Shown here in pieces: positions 1-7,300 of a stretch of 15,900 nucleotides of DNA. Every line of letters starts with the position of its first letter. Position 1 is the stretch's first letter. This stretch comes from Planctomycetaceae bacterium (GTDB lineage: Bacteria > Planctomycetota > Planctomycetia > Planctomycetales > Planctomycetaceae), in NCBI GenBank assembly GCA_020638955.1, contig JACKHO010000015.1, positions 1-15,900 on the forward strand. The letters run 5' to 3'. The translations under genes and the position numbers were made by a program. The notes beneath the pieces are model-generated. The model was not told where the DNA came from, ran no database searches, and was given only the letters and a program-made list of their open reading frames with translations.

Positions 1-2742
1 CCCGCTCTCGAAATGCCCGGCGAGTTCAGTGTCCATGGCGGAATCCTGGATCTATTTCCCCCTGGAGCAATCGATCCCATTCGCATCGAACTGTTCGGTG
101 ATGAAATTGACTCCATCCGGAACTTCGACATCGAGACCCAGCGTAAGATTTCCCAATTGGACGAAGTCGAAATCACAGCCGTAGCCCCGACGCCGTTAGA
201 TCGAGAAGGTTACAGCGACGACGAAACTCAGCACGTTGTCGACTCATTCCCAGCCAACACCTGGGTGGTGTTCGGTGAACTGGCGGACGTCACCGCCGAA
301 GCGAAACACTATCTTCAACGCCTCAATGATTCTCGGGGCCTGTTCAGCGTCGAAGCCACGCTCGCCCGCTGCACTGAATTCCCGTCGGCGAATGTCGCCG
401 CACTGTGTGAAACGAGTTACGAAACCACTTACTCGCTACAGGTAGAGTCCATCGAACGGTTCGCCGGACCTAAGGCGGAAGTTCTAACGGAACTGGCGTC
501 CATTGTCGGCAAAGAAGAACGGGTGCTTATCGCCTGTCATAACGAAGGGGAACAGCAGCGACTGGGAGAGTTGCTGCAGGAAGAGGTTCCCGAATTGGCA
601 CCACACGTCACCCTCTGCCTCGGAGCAGTGACGCGGGGATACCGGCTGGTGCGCAATCGACTCATTGTGCTCAGCGACAATGAGTTGTTTAACCGGGTTG
701 ATGTGCGACGGGCGACCAAGCGGAAGCGGCGTCGCATCGAAAGCCGGGCCATCGACAGTTTCCTTGATTTGAACGAAGGAGACTTGGTCGTCCATCTCAC
801 GCACGGAATTGGGCGTTACCTCGGGATGGAAATCCAGAAGCGGGAAGATGAGGAAGAAGAACACCTCGTCATCGAGTTTCGAGGAAACGTCAAAATCTTT
901 GTGCCGGTGACGCTTATTCACCTGGTGCAGAAATACGTCGGTTCCAGCAAACTCGCGCCGCGTCTGTCGAAAATCGGAGGATCACTGTGGGGCAAGCAGA
1001 AGAGCAAAGTCTCCGAAGCCGTCATGGACATGGCCTCGGACATGCTGAAGCTCCAGGCACAACGGGCCATGCTGGAAGGAATGGCCTGCCCACCTGACTC
1101 GCAGTACCAGAAGGAATTCGACGCCTCCTTCCCGTATGTTCCCACGCCCGATCAATCGCAAGCATTTGAAGACATCAAGACCGACCTCATGCTCCCCAAG
1201 CCAGTGGATCGGCTCATATGTGGTGATGTCGGGTTCGGTAAGACCGAAGTCGCCATGCGGGCGGCTTTCAAGGTGGTCGACGCCGGTCGGCAGGTGGCGA
1301 TTCTCGTCCCCACGACTGTTCTCGCAGAACAGCATTATCGCTCGTTCTGCGACCGCATGGCCGAATTCCCCGTCTCAATTGATGTGTTGTCGCGTTTCAA
1401 AACACGTAAGCAACAACTGGAAACTCTTGACCGCATTGCCAAGGGGCAGGTGGACATTGTCATTGGCACGCATCGACTGGTACAGCGCGACGTCCGTTTC
1501 CGCAATTTGGGTTTGCTGATTATCGACGAAGAACAACGGTTCGGCGTTGAAGCCAAGGAAATGTTGAAACAACTGCGGCTCGCGGTGGACGTATTGACCC
1601 TCAGCGCGACACCAATCCCTCGTACCTTACACCTTTCGCTGCTGGGAATTCGGGATATTTCCAGTCTCACGACGCCGCCCCAGGACCGCATGGCGATCGA
1701 GACCCGGATTTGCCGCTGGGATGCCGAACTCATTCGCGCGGCTGTCGTCCGGGAATTGAACCGCGGTGGACAAGTCTATTTTGTCCACAACAAGGTGTAC
1801 GACATTGAAGCCATTGCGGAAAAGCTGACTCACATTATTCCGGAAGCCAAGGTCGTCATTGGTCACGGGCAAATGAAGCCGGAGGCCCTCGAAGCGGCCA
1901 TGGTGAAATTCGTCAGCGGCAAGGCAGACATTCTGCTGGCCACCACCATCATCGAAAGTGGAATTGATATTCCGAATGCGAACACCATGTTCATCGACGA
2001 GGCCGAAAACTACGGACTGGCCGACCTGCACCAACTTCGCGGTCGGGTCGGGCGAGACAAGCATCGAGCGTACTGTTATCTGCTGACCGGCGAAAACAAG
2101 GTCCTCAGTTCGACAGCGACCAAGAGACTCAAAGCAATTGAAGAGTTCAAAGAACTCGGTGCAGGATTCAAAATCGCCATGCGGGACCTCGAAATCCGCG
2201 GAGCAGGTAATATCCTTGGGACCGAGCAAAGTGGGCACATTGCGGTGGTTGGGTACGAACTGTATTGCCAACTGCTCGAAAACGCGGTGCGGAACCTGAA
2301 ATCGATGCCCGCGCGCGAGAATCCTCACGTCAACATTGATCTTCCGGTCTCGGCGTACATCCCCAGTTCGTACGTCCCGCCCGGTCGCCATAAAATGGAC
2401 GTGTATCGCAAGCTCTCTGCCGTGGCGACCTTAGACGAGCTGGCCGAAGTCAGCGACGAATTGCGTGACCGCTTCGGTCCCATCCCGGAAGAAGCCGAGC
2501 GTTTCCTCAGCATCAAAGAACTTGAATTACTGGCATATCGGTGGAGAATTGACGGCATCCGCCTGGAAGAGGATCGCCACGCCGTTTTCTCATACACAGA
2601 CGTTCAGTTGATCCATGATTTGGCGGGCCGCCCCGACCACGACATTCGAATTGTCGACCGACGCAACTCTTACCTGTTATTGCCGAAGTCGGGCATGAAA
2701 GGGCCGCAATTGGTCGAGCATTTGAAATCCGTGTTGCGTTGA
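1..2742 (+). CDS. mfd: Transcription-repair coupling factor Mfd (5' end outside window)
   Basis: ATP-driven DNA translocase that pushes stalled RNA polymerase off damaged DNA and recruits UvrA for nucleotide excision repair; cytoplasmic. The reading frame is open to base 1, so the Met at 13 is internal. About 913 residues are visible against a usual total near 1150, so part of the UvrB-like N-terminus is missing. Counting from that Met, the end of the UvrB-homology module comes first (GEFSVHGGILDLFPPG). The RNA-polymerase-interacting (CarD-like) domain is at about 255-335 with HGIGRYLG. The RecG-like motor has Walker A GDVGFGKT at 404-411, DEEQ at 505-508 and SATPIPRT. The C-terminal TRCF domain is at about 775-870. 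The motor has all expected motifs, so the protein looks functional. The next gene is on the same strand after 154 bases. Identification is secure. Confidence 0.97.
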   Translation, partial: PALEMPGEFSVHGGILDLFPPGAIDPIRIELFGDEIDSIRNFDIETQRKISQLDEVEITAVAPTPLDREGYSDDETQHVVDSFPANTWVVFGELADVTAEAKHYLQRLNDSRGLFSVEATLARCTEFPSANVAALCETSYETTYSLQVESIERFAGPKAEVLTELASIVGKEERVLIACHNEGEQQRLGELLQEEVPELAPHVTLCLGAVTRGYRLVRNRLIVLSDNELFNRVDVRRATKRKRRRIESRAIDSFLDLNEGDLVVHLTHGIGRYLGMEIQKREDEEEEHLVIEFRGNVKIFVPVTLIHLVQKYVGSSKLAPRLSKIGGSLWGKQKSKVSEAVMDMASDMLKLQAQRAMLEGMACPPDSQYQKEFDASFPYVPTPDQSQAFEDIKTDLMLPKPVDRLICGDVGFGKTEVAMRAAFKVVDAGRQVAILVPTTVLAEQHYRSFCDRMAEFPVSIDVLSRFKTRKQQLETLDRIAKGQVDIVIGTHRLVQRDVRFRNLGLLIIDEEQRFGVEAKEMLKQLRLAVDVLTLSATPIPRTLHLSLLGIRDISSLTTPPQDRMAIETRICRWDAELIRAAVVRELNRGGQVYFVHNKVYDIEAIAEKLTHIIPEAKVVIGHGQMKPEALEAAMVKFVSGKADILLATTIIESGIDIPNANTMFIDEAENYGLADLHQLRGRVGRDKHRAYCYLLTGENKVLSSTATKRLKAIEEFKELGAGFKIAMRDLEIRGAGNILGTEQSGHIAVVGYELYCQLLENAVRNLKSMPARENPHVNIDLPVSAYIPSSYVPPGRHKMDVYRKLSAVATLDELAEVSDELRDRFGPIPEEAERFLSIKELELLAYRWRIDGIRLEEDRHAVFSYTDVQLIHDLAGRPDHDIRIVDRRNSYLLLPKSGMKGPQLVEHLKSVLR

Positions 2743-2896
2743 TTTTCTGGAAGGGCGTATAAGCCGAGGATTCGAAACTGCGGATGCCCTGTTTTCCTCA
2801 AGAATTGGGGACATCCGACGAGAATTTCTGCCTGGATTTGACGGGATTTCGTATTGCCCGCCGATTCTCGGTTCGACTCCTTTCCCCCTTCCGTCC
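2743..2896. other. Intergenic region between mfd and the parvulin gene
   Basis: This 154-base gap has no clear intrinsic terminator and no convincing promoter. It contains an imperfect inverted repeat, with arms around 2781-2790 and 2808-2817 (CGGATG against CATCCG, with one mismatch inside) and a loop of about 17 bases, but no T-run follows. The 15 bases before the ATG at 2897 are pyrimidine-rich and hold no Shine-Dalgarno sequence, so the downstream gene may be translated from a weakly defined site or be co-transcribed with mfd. Confidence 0.4.
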
Positions 2897-4087
2897 ATGA
2901 CGTTCAGTCGATGCACTCTGATTCTTCTCGCGCTGCTATGTGGCTGCGCAGGCAAGACATACAAAGTCGACAATCCCGTCGTGGGTCCGGCGCCACCGCG
3001 AAAAGTCAAAGCGGATGCGTACGCCCAAGTCGAAGAAGCTCCAAGCAGCGACATTCAGCAGGCTGGCTACAACCGCAACGAAGAAAAGCCACTGCTCATG
3101 ACGGACGTGGTGGCCCGAATTAACGGCAAGCCAATCCTCGCCGGCGACATTCTGGAACAATATGCCGGCCGCCTGAAAGAAGCGGAAAAACAACTCCCGC
3201 CACGAAAATTCCGTGAAATCCAGGAAATGCTCGTGGAACGGGACTTGGGACGCTACGTCGAAACGACGCTCATGGCGCAGTCAATTCGTTCCAAGCTGAA
3301 AGAAGAACAACTCACTGCCATTGACGCGCAGCTCGACAAGTTCTTCGAAATGCAGGTTCAGGAAATGATGAAGCAGGCCCAGGCGCCCACCCTCATGGAT
3401 CTGGAAGCAAAACTCCAGGAACAAGGCATGTCGCTGGCCACCATGCGAAAACTGTTTGGTGATCGTCAGCTCGCCTCGGAATACGTGAAGCAGCGGCTGG
3501 GTGATGCTCCGCCATTCACGCCTGAAGAATTGAAGGCGCAATACTCAAAGCAAATGGATCAGTACCTCACGCCAGCACAGGTCAAATGGCAGCAGTTGCA
3601 AGTCTCGACGAATCGCCCTGGCGGCGAACAGGCTGCTTACAAGGTCATTCAGCAGGCATTTGTTGAAATGAATGACGGCGCCGACTTCGACGCCGTCGTC
3701 AAAAAATACTCGGACGGTCCCCTCGCCAAGAACGGCGGACACTGGGACTGGATGCAACCGCAGAGTGTGGCTAATGAACGCGTACGTGCGGCCATTGGAG
3801 ACCTGCAGGTTGGCGAATTGAGCGATGTCATCAAGGGCAGCAACTCGCTGCAAATCGTACGTGTTACCGGTCGCCGCGATGCCTCCGCCACTCCTTTCGA
3901 GGACGTGCAGGACGACATTCGCAAGCAGTTGACCGACGCCTGGCGTGAAGCACGAGCGACAGAAATCATTGACGAACTGAAGTCACAATCAGTCATTGAG
4001 ACTTTGTTTGACACACAGGAAAACGCCGACTCAGCAGCGGCAAAACCTGCCTTTTCCACAATCCCTCCGGCAGGTCTGGCCGGATAA
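2897..4087 (+). CDS. Parvulin-type (PpiC/SurA-like) peptidyl-prolyl cis-trans isomerase, probable lipoprotein
   Basis: Exported foldase that isomerises X-Pro bonds and is likely to chaperone periplasmic or outer-membrane proteins. The 396-residue product starts with a hydrophobic leader ending L14-C15-G16-C17. This is close to a lipobox, though Cys at -2 is atypical, so lipid attachment at Cys17 is probable rather than certain. A linker of about 45 residues follows. Next is a helical SurA-N-like segment beginning VARINGKPILAGDI (about 73-200), and then a PpiC parvulin domain at about 223-330. That domain includes DFDAVVKKYSDGPLAKNGG, the pattern seen across the family, and VGELSDVIKG. The tail after about 340 is charged, then Ala/Pro-rich. 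The ATG at 2897 is chosen because it opens the signal sequence; no Shine-Dalgarno precedes it. The gene sits between mfd and the secretin on the same strand. Family assignment is firm; the client proteins are unknown. Confidence 0.9.
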   Translation: MTFSRCTLILLALLCGCAGKTYKVDNPVVGPAPPRKVKADAYAQVEEAPSSDIQQAGYNRNEEKPLLMTDVVARINGKPILAGDILEQYAGRLKEAEKQLPPRKFREIQEMLVERDLGRYVETTLMAQSIRSKLKEEQLTAIDAQLDKFFEMQVQEMMKQAQAPTLMDLEAKLQEQGMSLATMRKLFGDRQLASEYVKQRLGDAPPFTPEELKAQYSKQMDQYLTPAQVKWQQLQVSTNRPGGEQAAYKVIQQAFVEMNDGADFDAVVKKYSDGPLAKNGGHWDWMQPQSVANERVRAAIGDLQVGELSDVIKGSNSLQIVRVTGRRDASATPFEDVQDDIRKQLTDAWREARATEIIDELKSQSVIETLFDTQENADSAAAKPAFSTIPPAGLAG

Positions 4088-4398
4088 AATCCATATCTTC
4101 CAAGATTTTCACGAATCTGTTTGGAACATATTGACCCCCCGATTTTTCTTGCGGTATTCACCGCTTCCAATCGGAAACTCCCGTCAAACTCGGACGAGCA
4201 TTGCGCTCCTCAGAGCCTTGACGGATCCGGTTTTCGGTTTCACTTCCAATTAACAACGTAATGAACTTTCCGGGTTGTGCTTCGCCTCCTCACCCAGGCT
4301 TTGCGCATCCTTCAATCGATTCTTTAGCGGCAAGCAGAATCATGGCGCGACATCCAAACAAGCATGACAAACGACTGGGCTTCAAGGAGGGACCTCCC
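4088..4398. other. Intergenic region / leader before the secretin gene
   Basis: These 311 bases contain no supported gene. The secretin frame is open from 4261, but the product of 4261-4398 looks like a polar leader extension rather than a signal peptide, so the region is read as 5' untranslated. A weak promoter-like pair is TTGACC at 4131-4136 and TATTCA at 4155-4160 with 18-base spacing; only the first hexamer is close to consensus. A second TTGACG at 4218-4223 has no good -10 partner. No terminator hairpin was found behind the parvulin stop. The only strong element is the ribosome binding site at 4384-4390. Confidence 0.4.
4384..4390 (+). promoter_or_regulatory. Shine-Dalgarno AAGGAGG that sets a TTG start for the secretin
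   Basis: The seven bases AAGGAGG are a perfect anti-16S match. They lie eight bases before TTG at 4399-4401, which is in frame with the secretin. Neither in-frame ATG upstream (4261 and 4342) has such a site. Starting at the TTG puts a typical Sec signal peptide at the exact N-terminus, whereas the ATG starts would bury it 46 or 19 residues in. Confidence 0.75.
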
Positions 4399-7300
4399 TT
4401 GGTTAGGTACATCGGACTACTGATGTGTGGTTGTCTGATCGCAGCGAGCGCGTGGCTCGCTGGCCAGACAAATGCTCAGGACGCAGGCAGCGAATCAGAA
4501 AACCCATTCGCTCGCTTCCGTTCGCAGGGCGGGAGCCCTGAATCGGCGCAGCCAGCGCCTGCAGCGAGCGGCAATCCGTTCGCCCAGTCGACCGCAACGG
4601 CTCCGTCCGATGCGAACCGACTGCGAGTGCAGGACTATATGCGTCAGTCGCGTACTGCTCAGAAAGCCGGTAACACGGCGGAAGCAGTTCGCCTCGCCTC
4701 GTTGGCAGCCCGCATGTCGAGCTCCTGGGGGTTGACGTTCGCTCCGAGCGAACAGTCGCCACTCCAGTTGCTCGCCGAGTTGCAGGGTCAGCCCGTGCAG
4801 GACAACGCCGCCACGGCTCTTGCCATGGGAACCAATGTTCCTGAGCGAAATCCACAATCGCCAGACGAAATGCGAAGCTATTCTCAGGAATTGCTCAATG
4901 CAGCTCGTGCTGACATCCAGTCGGGTGCGTTCACCGCTGCGGAATCCAAAGTGCAGAAGGCCATGTCGCTGGATGCCACTTACAGTGTTCTGGATTTGCG
5001 TCCTGAACACGTCATGGTGGAACTGGCACGTGCCATGCCAGCCCGTCCCGATGGACCTTCCGCAACACTTGCGAACCTCAACACAGCCTCACCTGCAGCA
5101 CAGCCCAGTGCAGATCCATTTGCTGCACAGGCCACAGCTTCTGCAAATGAAAAGTCTCCGAAAGAACGTGCATCCGAGTTAGTCGCCATGGCTCGTGAAG
5201 CACTTCGCCAGGGACACTTAACAGAAGCACGTGATCTTGCTTTGGAAGCAAAGCAGGCTGACGTCACCTGGAGTCTGCTCGAAGATCGCCCCGAACTCGT
5301 ACTGACGGACATTGGTCGTCAGAACGGTACGGAGATTATTGCCGCCAGCAATTCAACAACTGCTCAGCCACAAATGACCGCCGCTTCGGCAGGCAGTCGT
5401 GAACAGGCACTGGCACTGTTGAAGGAAGCCCGTCAGTTGATGTCTGCCGGTCAGTTTGAACAGGCCAAGGCTCGCGCTGAACAAGCCAGCCAAATGGACG
5501 TGACGTTCACACTGTTTGACGACCGTCCAGACCTCGTACTGCAGGAAGTGCAAACGGCAATCGCCCGTAACGGCGGAACGCCGAACGCCTTTGGTCCGTC
5601 AGCAGCCATGGCATCCAACAATGCCAAGCCAGAGAGTGCCAAGGCTCAAGCCGTTCGCATTTTGAACGACGCACGCAAGGCCATCCAACAGGGGAACTTC
5701 GAGTCGGCAACTCAACTGGTGGCTCAGGCCGAACAGTTTGACGTTGCTTACGATCTCCTCGACGAAACTCCAGAACGTATTCGTGAAGACCTCACGCGAG
5801 CAATTGCCGCACGCAGCACTCAGCCATCTGACGTGGCTGTTGCCAGTGCCGACAATCCATTCGCTGGTAATCAGGTCATGCGTGCCGATGCCGTCGAAGG
5901 CTCAGCCTCTGTGACCCCAAGTTTCCCAGCCGACGCCTCGGCTCTGGAACTGTTCAACATGGGAATTAGCGAACTGCGTCAGGGACACCGTGAAGGAGCC
6001 TATGCAGCCTTCCTGCAGGCCTACAACACTGGTGAGAAACTTGACCCTTACCGTCAACAGCAGCTCCAGGACAAACTGCGTGAACTTCGTCCACGGAATC
6101 GTGACATTGTTCAAGCCAGCAACGAGTCCTATGAGCCAACACTGCTGCCAACTCCAAACGGCACCGCAGACCCTGCAACTCAGGACGCAGCTGCCAAGTT
6201 TGACGCCCTTCGCGTGCAAACTCTGAATGCTCTCACCCGGTCCGATCGACTCCGTGAAAAGCAGCCAGATGAAGCAATTGCCCTCATCGACCAAACCCTC
6301 GAAGCCATTGCTGCTTCTGAGTTGGGCGAAGAGCGAACCGGTGCCCTCACCGCTTCACTGAACAGCACACGTTCGTCGATTGAGTCTTATCGCCGAATGA
6401 AGGCTCCAATCTTCGAACAGGAACGACGTAATGCAGAAGTGAAAGCTGTCATTAAGCGTGACATCGAAACACGTCGCAAGATTGAGCAAGACCTGGCCGA
6501 ACTGGTCGACAAGTACAACGACCTCATGGATCAGAGCCGGTTTGCCGAAGCACACGCACTCGCTTTGCAAGCCAAAGAACTCGACCGTACGAACCAGGCT
6601 GTCATCCAAATGGAATTGACGTCACTGTTCGCTATGCGAGACGACCGCATTCAACGGTTGAAATCTGATAAGGAAGAAGGCTGGTTCGGACAAATCATGG
6701 ATGTCGAAGAGGCTGCTTTCGCCAACGTTGGCGATGCCAATCCTCTCGCATTCGCGGAGAACTGGACCGAACTGAAAGCCCGCCGCAAGGCCCTTCAGAC
6801 TGACGCCCGCGATGTTTCCGAAGCGGAAAAGCGAGTTCGTCAAAGCCTGTTGAATCCTGTGTCACTGCACTTCGACAATTCCCCACTGGCCGAGGTCATG
6901 CAATACATTGCTGATACTCAGGGCATTAACGTGGTTGTCGATGAAGCGGGACTGACTGAAGAAGGAATTACAGCCTCGACAACAGTCGCCATTGCTGTGG
7001 ACGGTATTAAATTGCGAAGTGCTTTGAACCTCATGTTGAGTCCACTGAACCTGGACTACACCGTGGAAAACGAAGTGCTCACCATTACGAGCAAGCTGCG
7101 TCAGCAGGGTGAACTGGAAACCGCCGTCTATCAGGTGGCCGACCTGGTCATCCCTGTGACAGCTCCCTCGGCCAGTGCCGCCTTCAAGCACGCTTCGGCG
7201 TTCAACCTCGGCGGAAGTATGGCCCAGCATCAGCAAAGCATTCCTGCCTACCCTGCTCTCGCTGGCAGCAATGGCATGATGCAGGTGCCAGCGAATCCAC

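Noticed and set aside
1..12. mfd start at ATG 13
   Set aside because: The frame is open through base 1 and the first visible residues are in the middle of the UvrB-like module, so the true start is outside the window.
1627..2391. Long 254-codon minus-strand frame inside mfd
   Set aside because: It lies opposite conserved helicase and TRCF coding sequence, has no recognisable domain or upstream signals, and long antisense frames are expected in sequence of this composition.
4122..4136. Sigma-54-like TGGAAC...TTGAC promoter before the secretin
   Set aside because: The GG and GC elements are not at the required spacing and the second element lacks GC.
4501..5865. NPF motifs as ligands for eukaryote-like EH domains and endocytosis
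   Set aside because: NPF binds EH domains in the eukaryotic cytoplasm, but here the motifs are in the periplasmic part of a secretin; only the recurrence is worth noting.
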